Assembly: GCF_025150745.1 (NCBI RefSeq)
Contig: NZ_CP102282.1
Span: 434,001 to 498,000, forward strand
Direction of reading: 5' to 3'
DNA length: 64,000 nucleotides
Source: Eubacterium ventriosum
Lineage (GTDB): Bacteria; Bacillota; Clostridia; Lachnospirales; Lachnospiraceae
Part shown: one piece after another, positions 16,187 to 24,478 of the stretch
How positions within the stretch are numbered: the stretch's first letter is position 1
How the letters are laid out: each line of letters begins with the position of its first letter
The notes under the pieces: generated by a model
The model's input: only the letters and a program-made list of their open reading frames with translations
Database searches by the model: none
Told to the model about the DNA's origin: nothing
Position numbers and translations under genes: made by a program

Positions 16187-17260
16187 TTATTTTGCTGTTT
16201 TAAAGTTCTTCTTTCTCCATTTTCCGTAAGTTGTACCGTTTGAAGTCTTTACATAACCTCTAACTCTTACGTAATATTTTTTATTTGCCTTTAACTTTTT
16301 AAATTTATAGCTAATTTTCTTAGTTGTCTTTGTTACTGCCTTCTTGAATTTTGAAGATCTAGACAACTGAAGCTGATATCCTGATACTTTTGCAATCTTT
16401 TTATAAATTACCTTGGCACTCTTCTTAGTTTTTACGATCTTTGTTATCCTTGTATTTCCAACGCTAACTTTCTGTGCTGTAGGTTTCTGAGTTTTTGTTA
16501 CCTTTGCAGTTGTAGTTGGTGTTGGTGCAACTGTAGTTGTCTTTGCTGTTGTTGTAGTTGTTTCTACTGCTGCTGATGTTGTTGTCTCTGCTGTTGCAGG
16601 TGTAGTTGTTTCTACTGCCACTGGTGTTGTTGTCTCTGCTGTTGCAACTGTAGTTGTTTCTACTGCCACTGGTGTTGTTGTCTCTGCTGTTGCAGGTGTA
16701 GTTGTTTCTGCCGCTGCAGGTGTAGTTGTTTCTACTGTTGCAGGTGTAGTTGTTTCTGCCACTGCCGATGTAGTTGTCTCAGTTTCTTTAACAATTTTAA
16801 TCTGTCCGTCTGCTATTTCAATATTTAACTGATCCTTTACAACATCCTGACCTTCTGTATTCACCAATCCATAAGAAATTGTATATCTACCTTCCTTATC
16901 AAAAACGACTCTAATAGTTCTGTCTAAATCATTACCTGCAATAGTCATTTCCTTATTAAATCCGCTAATGTCGTACCACTCTCCGCCATCTTTGTATTCA
17001 ATAGATGATACCTGATTATCGCCTGTTACTGAAACAGTTCTTACAACCTGCTTTCCAACAATGCCTGATGCCCAGAACTCTAGCTTAAATTCCTTAGCTG
17101 TTCCTAATGTGTATGCACCTTCTACGCCATCTTTCTTCACATAAATAGCTGCGCCAAAATTGTCATCGCCTGTGTTATCACCACCGTCTGCCCATGCAGG
17201 TATAATCATAACCACAAGCATTGCCATAATTGTCACAATACTTATTAACTTCTTGTTCAT
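16187..17260 (-). CDS. Secreted Thr-rich repeat protein with FnIII-like C-terminus
   Basis: The 357-residue product has a signal peptide ending PAWA before DGGDN, then an N-terminal beta domain (about 35-155). About ten imperfect repeats of ETTTPxAx (about 165-245) follow, probably an extended, possibly glycosylated stalk. The C-terminus is a Lys-rich FnIII-like domain with YYVRVRGYVKTSNGT and YGKWRKK, common in Lachnospiraceae wall proteins and likely to bind anionic polymer. There is no LPXTG. GGAAGGAG precedes the ATG. Function beyond cell-surface location is unknown. Confidence 0.75.
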   Translation of the reverse strand: MNKKLISIVTIMAMLVVMIIPAWADGGDNTGDDNFGAAIYVKKDGVEGAYTLGTAKEFKLEFWASGIVGKQVVRTVSVTGDNQVSSIEYKDGGEWYDISGFNKEMTIAGNDLDRTIRVVFDKEGRYTISYGLVNTEGQDVVKDQLNIEIADGQIKIVKETETTTSAVAETTTPATVETTTPAAAETTTPATAETTTPVAVETTTVATAETTTPVAVETTTPATAETTTSAAVETTTTTAKTTTVAPTPTTTAKVTKTQKPTAQKVSVGNTRITKIVKTKKSAKVIYKKIAKVSGYQLQLSRSSKFKKAVTKTTKKISYKFKKLKANKKYYVRVRGYVKTSNGTTYGKWRKKNFKTAK

Positions 17261-17306
17261 TAAATATCTCCTTCCGAACTTCTCTGTTTTTTCGCACGTT
17301 ACTTTG

Positions 17307-17312
17307 ATTATA
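17307..17312 (-). promoter_or_regulatory. Extended -10 promoter of the Thr-rich protein operon
   Basis: TATAAT preceded by TG one base upstream (TGTTATAAT) lies about 50 bases before the start codon. No good -35 box is visible, which fits an extended -10 promoter. Confidence 0.5.
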
Positions 17313-17386
17313 ACATATTCCTGAAGATATATTACATATTTATTACAAATTTTTCGATATTTTTTTGTTTTTACATTTTATCCCCA

Positions 17387-17562
17387 TGCAGCCGAAAAAT
17401 TTTCATGCAAACACGTTGAGAGTTCTTATTTTGCTCCGCCGCCTATTGTAAAACAAAAATCAAAACTCGCCTACGGCTCAAACAGTTGATTTTTGCTTTA
17501 CGCTATGCTCGCAAAATTGCGAATCTCTGCCTATTGTTTGCTTTGAGAATTTTTCGGCTACA
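17387..17562 (-). repeat. Structured dispersed repeat, copy A
   Basis: The 176-base element is closed by 15-base inverted arms (17387-17401 and 17548-17562). Inside is a 16-bp imperfect stem (17448-17463 with 17486-17501). Read on the minus strand it aligns almost base for base with 59248-59413 through the core, including AAACAATAGGCAG, GAGCCGTAGGCGAG and GGCGGAGCAAAATAAGAA. It sits between the Thr-rich protein gene and the tRNA terminator. No coding capacity is apparent. Confidence 0.8.
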
Positions 17563-17579
17563 TAGGAAAAATGTGCGAA

Positions 17580-17609
17580 AAAAATCTCAGGAACATTCCT
17601 GAGATTTTT
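17580..17609 (-). terminator. Terminator of the tRNA transcript
   Basis: AAAAATCTCAGGAA pairs with TTCCTGAGATTTTT around a 2-base loop, with a U-run on the minus strand, immediately after tRNA-Cys. Confidence 0.88.
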
Positions 17610-17612
17610 GAG

Positions 17613-17683
17613 AGGCGAGTACCAGATTTGAACTGGTGATAGCGGTGTTGCAGACCGATGCCTTACCACTTGGCTAACTCGCC
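17613..17683 (-). tRNA. tRNA-Cys (GCA)
   Basis: The cloverleaf is complete: acceptor GGCGAGT with ACTCGCC, D arm GCC...GGC, anticodon loop CTGCAAC with anticodon GCA, and T arm CCAG-TTCAAAT-CTGG. The discriminator base is T, as in Cys tRNAs. CCA is not encoded. It is the second tRNA of the pair. Confidence 0.95.
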
Positions 17684-17761
17684 ATATATATAGAACTCTT
17701 ACATTATAGCAAGGGTTCTTTTTATCGTCAAGACTCATCTTTTCAGATAAGCTGACGGAAG

Positions 17762-17833
17762 TGACTCCAAGGGGATTTGAACCCCTGTTACCGCCGTGAA
17801 AGGGCGGTGTCTTAACCGCTTGACCATGGAGCC
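17762..17833 (-). tRNA. tRNA-Glu (TTC)
   Basis: Acceptor GGCTCCA pairs with TGGAGTC (one G-T). The anticodon stem CCGCC/GGCGG encloses CTTTCAC with anticodon TTC, and the T arm is GGGG-TTCAAAT-CCCC. CCA is not encoded. It is first in a two-tRNA transcript with tRNA-Cys. Confidence 0.95.
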
Positions 17834-17873
17834 ATAAGTGGATTGTTTAATCCACTTGCTAAACAGCTTTTAT

Positions 17874-17902
17874 AATGTATCAAATACCTTTTGTTTTGTC
17901 AA
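17874..17902 (-). promoter_or_regulatory. Promoter of the tRNA pair
   Basis: TTGACA (17897-17902) and TACATT (17874-17879) are separated by 17 bases, about 40 bases before tRNA-Glu. Confidence 0.6.
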
Positions 17903-17978
17903 TAACTTTTTTAAACTTTTTTCAAAAAATTTTAAGCACCTTATTTTAGCCATAAAACTCTTTAATTATTATTGTTAT

Positions 17979-18683
17979 CTAAAACAAGCTATTTACTATA
18001 TTTTGTATTAAGTTGTTATCATAAATCATGCTTAACACTCCGTTGTCTGCTATTGCCTTGCAAACTGTCTGTCCCCAGGATGTTGAGCTGAAGATCGTAA
18101 CTACCATACACAATAACCATATGATTAATATTGCCTGTGCAAAACCGATTAATGCTCCACCTGCCATATTAAATGTATGAATAACCGGAAGTTTTGTTAC
18201 TATGTTTAACACTTCCACTAATGTTTTCATTAATATAGATATAACCATAAATAGCAAAATATATACCACTGCGTTTAAAACAACATCTGTTAAATATGCC
18301 ACAACATATTCCTTAAATGTATTTACTGCCAATGAATCATAACTGCTTTGATTATTATTTTTCGTTAATGATTCTTTTAGTCCATTAGGTAATGGAAGTT
18401 CATTAATGATTTTCTCTTGATTATTGATTCCTGTTTCCGTCATGTTTTCTGTAGATGTTGCTATATGTTCACTTACATAGCTTTGTATATTTTGGTTTAT
18501 TGAGTCATAAACCGGTGTATTTTTTATTACCTCTTTTGCAACAGGTGTTAAAATATTCACCAGTATAAGTGCTATAAAAATCGAGCCGAAAGAAAATGCC
18601 GTCTTTACAAGTCCTCTCTTCATTCCTATAGCAATCATTACCACAACAAAAACCGTTACCCCTGTCAGTATTATATTGCCCAT
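17979..18683 (-). CDS. CvpA family membrane protein
   Basis: The 234-residue product has four or five hydrophobic helices: an N-terminal one (GNIILTGVTVFVVVMIAIGMKRG), one at 33-50, and a C-terminal pair around 140-215 with AGGALIGFAQAILIIWLLC. A hydrophilic loop (about 55-125) lies between them. The KRGLVKTAFSFGS motif is typical of CvpA/colicin V production-like proteins, whose role is unclear but often linked to the envelope. GGAGGAATGAAATG gives the start. It lies 12 bases after the DUF5711 gene, probably in one operon with it. Confidence 0.85.
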   Translation of the reverse strand: MGNIILTGVTVFVVVMIAIGMKRGLVKTAFSFGSIFIALILVNILTPVAKEVIKNTPVYDSINQNIQSYVSEHIATSTENMTETGINNQEKIINELPLPNGLKESLTKNNNQSSYDSLAVNTFKEYVVAYLTDVVLNAVVYILLFMVISILMKTLVEVLNIVTKLPVIHTFNMAGGALIGFAQAILIIWLLCMVVTIFSSTSWGQTVCKAIADNGVLSMIYDNNLIQNIVNSLF

Positions 18684-18695
18684 TTCATTCCTCCG

Positions 18696-19892
18696 TTATT
18701 TCAATCGAATCTTCTGTATTTTTGAGTTAGTCATTAACAAATAAGTTTTGGAATCGTCATATGGCATTAACCCATAAATCTGTCCCTTAAAATTAGTCTG
18801 AAATTTTTTCACACCTTTTATTGATAATATTTCGCATCGCATATCACTATACATTAAAATATTATCTCCGGCAAATGTAACATTTTCAAAATCCATATCC
18901 ACTGTAGAATTTAATATTTGGGATCCACTTGAATTGTATACTTCAATTCTGTAAGGTCTGTCCGTGCTGGCATTTTTAAATACCAATCCTACATATTTGT
19001 CATTATAAAATACTTTCTGTATTTCTTCTTTTATTTTTATATCCTTTTTGGTAATATCCTTGTTACCAACCTTATATATAGAAACTATATCTTCGCCTAT
19101 TGCCACTACCTGACTGTTTGAAACATAACTGATTGTAGGAACAATCGTTTCACCATATTCGCTAAACTCTTTCACCATTCGGTTTTCTATGTTTTTCCCT
19201 GAATTAGAAAAATCATAAAACTGTATCTTGTTTTCAAAAGAGCCATTTTTCACGGTAAGGTACGAAACTGCCATTCTTTCCCCATCATCTGACATTGAGA
19301 AATTAATCGGATATCCATTTTCATCAATAATAGACTTGTGAGATACCAACTGTTTTCCCTCTTTATCGTACACCTCAATATAGTTAGATGTTTTGTCCTC
19401 AAGCAACGCAGCAACAACTCCCTGCTTTGCCACCTCTAATTTCACAATAGGATAGCTTACGGAAACCTGTCCCTGACGACCTTTATCGTTGTATATGAAA
19501 ATATCATTGGTGTTCTTATCCGCTATCGCCACATAGTCGTCACATACATCAATAATAGGTTGCTTCATTTCATATGCTTCTTCCCAAACAGTTTCTTTGT
19601 CCTTAATATAGGCTATTCCATCATAGCTGTACTTAATAACATAGTCACCAAAAGGAATATATTTACTGCTCGCTCCGCCTTTAATATTAGTGGATTCAAT
19701 TACCTTGTAGGTGGTGTATTTGTGATATTTTTTGTAAAAGAACAACGCTCCAACAATAATCAAAATCACAGCTACTATTATTCCAAGCTTTGCAGCCCTT
19801 TTCTCAAGCACCTTTTTGGTATTTTTCATATATGTAGAATTTTGACCTTCTTTTTTCAGTCTTCTGAATTTTCTAATGTATTTATTTGCCAC
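18696..19892 (-). CDS. DUF5711 membrane-anchored beta-propeller-like protein
   Basis: The start is taken as GTG at 19892, 9 bases after AAAGGA; a longer frame to 20012 would overlap the LysM gene and has no binding site. The product has about 398 residues. It has a basic N-terminus, one transmembrane helix (LGIIVAVILIIVGALFFYKK), then an extracellular region of repeated short beta strands (for example YVAIADKNTNDIFIYNDKG and IEVYDKEGKQLVS) typical of WD40-like propellers. DUF5711 proteins are often next to cvpA. A role in envelope or secretion is inferred only. Confidence 0.8.
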   Translation of the reverse strand: MANKYIRKFRRLKKEGQNSTYMKNTKKVLEKRAAKLGIIVAVILIIVGALFFYKKYHKYTTYKVIESTNIKGGASSKYIPFGDYVIKYSYDGIAYIKDKETVWEEAYEMKQPIIDVCDDYVAIADKNTNDIFIYNDKGRQGQVSVSYPIVKLEVAKQGVVAALLEDKTSNYIEVYDKEGKQLVSHKSIIDENGYPINFSMSDDGERMAVSYLTVKNGSFENKIQFYDFSNSGKNIENRMVKEFSEYGETIVPTISYVSNSQVVAIGEDIVSIYKVGNKDITKKDIKIKEEIQKVFYNDKYVGLVFKNASTDRPYRIEVYNSSGSQILNSTVDMDFENVTFAGDNILMYSDMRCEILSIKGVKKFQTNFKGQIYGLMPYDDSKTYLLMTNSKIQKIRLK

Positions 19893-19962
19893 GATTTCAC
19901 TTCCTTTGTTAAATCTATTAAAGATTATACAATATCTGCTGAATAATGACACCATTTTTTTG

Positions 19963-21408
19963 TTAAGGCAATAATATTTTTTGTCCTTCCTTGATTGTGT
20001 AATCATCGTCAATGTTATTTCTGTCTTTTATTTCATCTACCATTTCACTTGTTCCATAATAACTCATACTAATATCATACAATGTCTGTCCCGGTTTAAC
20101 TGTATGGTATTGTCCTGAATAAGCACTAGAAATGCTTTTTGTTTTATTATTTACCGTTTCACTACCTGAAGGCTTATTACTGTTAGTATTATTACTATCA
20201 TTTGTAGTATTGGTAATACTATTGTTGCTGCTGTTATTATCCTGATTAGTTCCCGCTGTCTGTTTTGAAACAACCTCTCCGTTATCATTTTTTTTCTGAG
20301 TAACATTGCTACCATTGGTAGCTATTGCTTTCTTGCTTTCCAATCCTGCTACGGTTGTGGCACTCTGTTTTGTTGTTTCGGTGTATGCACTTAAAATTTT
20401 ATTAACAGCCTGAGCCTCTCTTTCTCTACTAATTCCTGCCAAAGTACTTTTAATATTTTTTAATTCTCCATAATTATTAAGCATTACAACTGTTGATAAT
20501 AATAAAGCTACAATTAAAAGACCACTTACACCATATGCAATCCTTCCCTGTCGTATCGGCTCTCCAGTTTCTTCCACTGTATTATTACTACTTTTGCTAT
20601 TTTTAAACCATTGACTCTTTTCTTTATTTTTTAAATCTTTTTTGTTTAAATTATTATCCTGTTTACTTTCTTCTTTTGAAATTTTTATAGTTTTACCGTT
20701 TGCCTCCTCCGCTTTTAATTCTATGTTCTCCAATTTATTCTTAGATGATTTCTTATCTTTTTTATCCTCGCCTCCTATCTTGTCATCCACGCTAATATTT
20801 TTTATTTCATTGTTAGCTATCCCACTGTTTGTTGCACTGTTTTTTAAGTTTTTAACATATTTTTTCATTTTCTCATTTTTCTCATAATAGATATAGTAGC
20901 CCTGCTGCTTTCCAAGACCTGACTGTTCATAGCTATAAAAGCCTTCTTCATTTTCTGCCCTGTCTTTCACAAAACATACTTTGTCATTTCCGGCAAAGTT
21001 ATCAAGATGAATCTTTCTTATTCCATTCATATCCTCAGTTACCCTGTAAGGAACCGAAACATACCAGCCAACAATATTTAACTGTTCAAAAAACTGCTTT
21101 ATATCTTTGTAAATTCCGGACCAGATATCATCATTAAAAATAATACTGTTTTCTATTACATCACGAACTTCCACCATTCCTTTTACAAAAATATAAACAT
21201 TTCCTTTTGCCCTTTTTACATCTCCCAGTAATACCCCATATTTAACATTATCCTCACCTGAAGGACTCTTCTTTAAATATGTCATTACATAATCTTCTAT
21301 GTATATTTTCTTGTTTGAACTGTTATTTCCTATTTGATGAATATTTTTCGGAATTCTGACCTCATCCTGCTCTTCATGCTCCTCTCCACTATATACCACT
21401 TCTATCAT
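19963..21408 (-). CDS. LysM membrane protein with degenerate MPN/JAB-like N-terminal domain
   Basis: The 481-residue product has a cytoplasmic N-terminal alpha/beta domain (about 15-185), a charged linker, one transmembrane helix (about 291-311), an Asn/Ser/Thr-rich extracellular stalk and a C-terminal LysM (434-481: YHTVKPGQTLYDISMSYYG). The N-terminal domain follows the MPN/JAB pattern (GVLLGDV, then IVGWYVSVP at 112-120, IHLDNF, and GYYIYY). The metal-binding HxHP is VSVP, so it would be inactive. The ATG has AGGAGAGG. LysM should bind peptidoglycan. The MPN assignment is my inference. Confidence 0.75.
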   Translation of the reverse strand: MIEVVYSGEEHEEQDEVRIPKNIHQIGNNSSNKKIYIEDYVMTYLKKSPSGEDNVKYGVLLGDVKRAKGNVYIFVKGMVEVRDVIENSIIFNDDIWSGIYKDIKQFFEQLNIVGWYVSVPYRVTEDMNGIRKIHLDNFAGNDKVCFVKDRAENEEGFYSYEQSGLGKQQGYYIYYEKNEKMKKYVKNLKNSATNSGIANNEIKNISVDDKIGGEDKKDKKSSKNKLENIELKAEEANGKTIKISKEESKQDNNLNKKDLKNKEKSQWFKNSKSSNNTVEETGEPIRQGRIAYGVSGLLIVALLLSTVVMLNNYGELKNIKSTLAGISREREAQAVNKILSAYTETTKQSATTVAGLESKKAIATNGSNVTQKKNDNGEVVSKQTAGTNQDNNSSNNSITNTTNDSNNTNSNKPSGSETVNNKTKSISSAYSGQYHTVKPGQTLYDISMSYYGTSEMVDEIKDRNNIDDDYTIKEGQKILLP

Positions 21409-21511
21409 GATACCTCTCCTTTCTTTGTTTTACGAAAGAGATAATACCATAGTGGTGCTGTATTAATTTGTCAAAAACTCTACCCTGTATGCATAAACTT
21501 TGTGACAATAA

Positions 21512-21536
21512 AAGTGCCGATTAAACACCGACACTT
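21512..21536 (-). terminator. Terminator after the sirtuin gene
   Basis: An 8-bp stem (21529-21536 with 21512-21519, one G-U) is followed by TTTTATTG on the minus strand. Confidence 0.65.
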
Positions 21537-21559
21537 CTATTTATACAAAAAAAAAATTA

Positions 21560-22282
21560 TTATTCTACAATCTGACCTAAAACCTTACCAATCGCATCAT
21601 TTATAATCAGGTCTGCCCTTGAATCCTTTGGCGTGGAACTCTTGTTTATAAGAACAAGCTTGTTTCCTCTATAATAATCTATAAGCCCTGCTGCCGGATA
21701 AACCGCAAGAGAAGTTCCTCCTATTATAAGTACATCTGCATTGGAAATGGCTTCGATAGACTTTCTTATTGTATTCTGATCAAGTCCTTCTTCATACAAA
21801 ACCACATCAGGCTTAATAATTCCTCCACAGCTACACTTAGGTACTCCTTTCTGCGCCATTATCTCTTTAAGTCCGTAAAACTTGCCACAGGATTCACAAT
21901 AGTTTCTATGAACAGAGCCATGAAGTTCATAAACAGTTTCACTTCCTGCTGCCTGATGCAAGCCATCAATATTCTGCGTAACTACAGCCTTTAGTTTTCC
22001 TTTCTTTTCTAATTTTGCCAAAGCTTTGTGGGCTGCATTCGGTTTTGCATCAGGAAATAACATTTTATTATGATAAAATCTATAAAACTCTTCCGGATTT
22101 CTTCTATAAAAAGTATGGCTTAAAATTGTTTCCGGTGGATAATCATATTCCTGATTGTATAATCCGTCCACACTTCTAAAATCCGGAACACCACTTTCTG
22201 TGGAAACTCCTGCTCCTCCAAAAAATACAATATTGTCACTTCCATCAATAATCTCTTTTAACTTTTGAATTTTTTCGTCCAT
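21560..22282 (-). CDS. cobB: NAD-dependent protein deacylase, sirtuin
   Basis: The start at 22282 is chosen because AAGGAGG lies 5 bases upstream; a Met six codons earlier has none. The product has 240 residues. It removes acyl groups from lysine using NAD+. The NAD-binding GAGVSTESGVPDFRS, TQNIDGLH, the catalytic His in ELHGSV, and the zinc Cys pairs in CESC and CSCGG are all present. Length fits class U/III bacterial sirtuins. It lies between the Tad locus and the LysM gene without obvious link to either. Confidence 0.94.
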   Translation of the reverse strand: MDEKIQKLKEIIDGSDNIVFFGGAGVSTESGVPDFRSVDGLYNQEYDYPPETILSHTFYRRNPEEFYRFYHNKMLFPDAKPNAAHKALAKLEKKGKLKAVVTQNIDGLHQAAGSETVYELHGSVHRNYCESCGKFYGLKEIMAQKGVPKCSCGGIIKPDVVLYEEGLDQNTIRKSIEAISNADVLIIGGTSLAVYPAAGLIDYYRGNKLVLINKSSTPKDSRADLIINDAIGKVLGQIVE

Positions 22283-22359
22283 AACAGCCTCCTTAAGCAC
22301 TTGATTACACGGACTATTCCGTAATTTACACTAAGACTATTATACCACTACGAACTTTA

Positions 22360-23610
22360 TCACTCCACTATAAAGTCTATATCTGCTACAGTTATTTGAT
22401 CTCCCACATTAATTTCTTTAGGTTTATGAGGTTCAAGTTTTTGCCCGTTAACGTAAGTTCCGTTAGTAGAATTAAGATCCTCAACATAATAGTTAGACAT
22501 TTCTTCCGATAGTCTTAAATGAACCCTGCTTACTACAGGACTGTCCACTATATAATCGCTGCTTAACTTACTCTTTCCTAATATACACGGATAACCCTTT
22601 GGTTCGATTTTCATACTTCCCTGATTACTAATTTCTTTTAGGGTTATTCTATTTATTACTCCTGATGATGTTAATAACATTGTAGCTTCTTCATAATCTC
22701 CGTCATAATTATCATCATAACCTTTCTCATAGTTGTCTCTGTAATTATCTGTCTCCTCGCCTATTGTTGCCATTTGATAATCTGAGTAATTGTACAGTGG
22801 TCCTTCTGTAGCCTGTCCTGAAATTTCTTTTAAACCACTCTCTTTTTTATTAATTTCCGAAGGATTTTCCAGTTCTGCTTCCAGTTCATCTTCATCCTCA
22901 TATTTATTTTTCCCTTTTAATCTTTCCATTATTTTTTTAAAAAGACTTTTCTTTTTTTCTTCATATGGTTTTGTTACTACATTCTTTTCCGTATTAATAA
23001 CAATATTCTCAACTCCTTTAACAAGCTCTTCCTGGTCTTTCTTTTTATATGTACTTTCCTTTGCTTCTTTGTAGTTTTCAACAGCACAATTATACAAATC
23101 CTGCACAGTATAACTGTCGCTAATTGTAATCTGCTGTATTCCATAAGCCATAAGAACTGCAGGCTTATTGTTATGGTCAATACATTCTAATATGCTGTCA
23201 AAAATATTTCTCATATTCTGCTGCACATCTTCATACTCATTTGGGCAATAACAAAAACCATATTCTCCCGATTTCTTATTTATGTACACATAATTAATGT
23301 CAAACAAAAAATCATTTAAATCCATCAGGTATTCTTTTGTGCTTTTAGATAACTTTTTAATGTCCTTTATTAAATTATATAAGTCTTTTCCTGACATCTT
23401 TTTCCGCGAAAACATCGCTTTTACAGTAATGTACTCTGTTACGTTATAGTACAATTGTTTTTCTCCATCTATAACTCTAAGACCTATTGGGATTACATTT
23501 TCTATATTATTATTTTTAAGCATTTTAAATTTATAATCATTTTCATCAATTTCAATCCCTTTTATTATCATAAAATTTTTGTTTCCATCTTTTTTGTTAA
23601 CAACTTCCAT
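22360..23610 (-). CDS. FHA-domain protein with DUF6382-like N-terminus, Tad locus
   Basis: The 416-residue product has an N-terminal domain (about 1-185) of the DUF6382 type seen with Tad genes: FMIIKGIEIDENDYKFKML, then YVYINKKSGEYGFCYCP. An acidic/basic linker follows, and then an FHA domain (about 335-416) with SRVHLRL and NSTNGTYVNG for phosphothreonine binding. It is the last gene of the pilus locus; its ATG overlaps the stop of the tadE-like gene (TAATG) with GGGGGG upstream. It may couple Ser/Thr phosphorylation to pilus assembly; no kinase is in the window. Confidence 0.85.
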   Translation of the reverse strand: MEVVNKKDGNKNFMIIKGIEIDENDYKFKMLKNNNIENVIPIGLRVIDGEKQLYYNVTEYITVKAMFSRKKMSGKDLYNLIKDIKKLSKSTKEYLMDLNDFLFDINYVYINKKSGEYGFCYCPNEYEDVQQNMRNIFDSILECIDHNNKPAVLMAYGIQQITISDSYTVQDLYNCAVENYKEAKESTYKKKDQEELVKGVENIVINTEKNVVTKPYEEKKKSLFKKIMERLKGKNKYEDEDELEAELENPSEINKKESGLKEISGQATEGPLYNYSDYQMATIGEETDNYRDNYEKGYDDNYDGDYEEATMLLTSSGVINRITLKEISNQGSMKIEPKGYPCILGKSKLSSDYIVDSPVVSRVHLRLSEEMSNYYVEDLNSTNGTYVNGQKLEPHKPKEINVGDQITVADIDFIVE

Positions 23611-24047
23611 TAATTATCACTGCCCCCCTTTTGTATGTTATCTCTAATTGCAGAAGTAATTCCGAAAATTTTTCGACTCATTCTTTTTTCCACATTTATT
23701 TCATAACTGTTATTTCCCTTATTAATGAATTCTTCCATCCACTTAATGTTGCTTATGGATGTATATTGTAGTGTTATCTTATACTGATTTGTGCTTTCAC
23801 CGCACTTTGCACTTACTTTTGTAATAAACAATGGTATTGACTGAAACTTCTTTTCAACATTACTTTCAAAATCTTTAAATTCCATTTCTGCATATGTGCA
23901 TCCGGCTCCATAAGCATAGCTTTTCATTTTTACAATATCGTGTAAAAACATAGAAAAATAAATTAACAGTAACACCATTAGCATTACAATAGGAAACACA
24001 ATTGCTGTTTCAATAGTTATTTCTCCCTTTAGTTTATTGCCTTTCAT
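23610..24047 (-). CDS. TadE-like pseudopilin
   Basis: The 145-residue product has the typical N-terminus KGEITIETAIVFPIVMLMVL: a short basic leader, Gly-Glu, then a long hydrophobic helix with Glu near its start, followed by a small extracellular domain with one Cys pair. TadE-like minor pilins sit in the Tad platform. GGGGGA precedes the ATG. The prepilin peptidase gene upstream ends 11 bases before it. Confidence 0.82.
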   Translation of the reverse strand: MKGNKLKGEITIETAIVFPIVMLMVLLLIYFSMFLHDIVKMKSYAYGAGCTYAEMEFKDFESNVEKKFQSIPLFITKVSAKCGESTNQYKITLQYTSISNIKWMEEFINKGNNSYEINVEKRMSRKIFGITSAIRDNIQKGGSDN

Positions 24048-24057
24048 TTTTCCCCCT

Positions 24058-24477
24058 TTATTGTGTAGATATAAATGTTACTAATGCTCCTGCCAACACA
24101 AAGGGCATAAAGGCAACGGTACTTTTAAATGTTGTTTTCTTTAGAATTATTGTCACTAGTGAGAAGATACTACATAGCAGAAAACTCCAAAAAATTATAA
24201 CAAAGCATTTTTCTCCGCCTATAATCAAACCTATTGCAAGAAAAACAAGACTGTCACCGTATCCTATTTTCTCCCTTGTAACCACGCTGATTATTAGAAA
24301 TATCCCCCCAATAATTGCTCCCTCAATAAGGGATTTTCCACTTATATCCCTAAATATTGTATGCAACATAATTGCGGCCACTATATTTAAAATGCATAAC
24401 CAACCACAAACATTTCTTTTCTTTATATCTGTAAATGTGCATATGCACAAAAAAATCATTATCCAAATCCAATACAT
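24058..24477 (-). CDS. A24 family prepilin peptidase, TadV/CpaA type
   Basis: The start is placed at MYWIWIMIFLC because GGGGGA lies 4 bases before this ATG and it follows the previous stop directly; a longer frame would overlap the upstream gene. The product has 139 residues with about four or five membrane helices. The two catalytic aspartates are in FTDIKKRNV and GYGDS, as in type IV prepilin peptidases. It would process the Flp pilin and TadE-like leaders on the inner face of the membrane. Confidence 0.88.
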   Translation of the reverse strand: MYWIWIMIFLCICTFTDIKKRNVCGWLCILNIVAAIMLHTIFRDISGKSLIEGAIIGGIFLIISVVTREKIGYGDSLVFLAIGLIIGGEKCFVIIFWSFLLCSIFSLVTIILKKTTFKSTVAFMPFVLAGALVTFISTQ

Positions 24478-24478
24478 T

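Noticed and set aside
16590-16790. Regular short repeats resembling a CRISPR array
   Set aside because: They are in-frame ETTTPxA codon repeats inside the Thr-rich secreted protein, with no spacers.
17478-17738. A minus-strand 86-codon frame
   Set aside because: It crosses tRNA-Cys, its terminator and repeat copy A.
18696-20012. Longer DUF5711 protein starting at 20012
   Set aside because: The extra 40 codons overlap the LysM gene and lack a ribosome binding site; GTG at 19892 has a good one.
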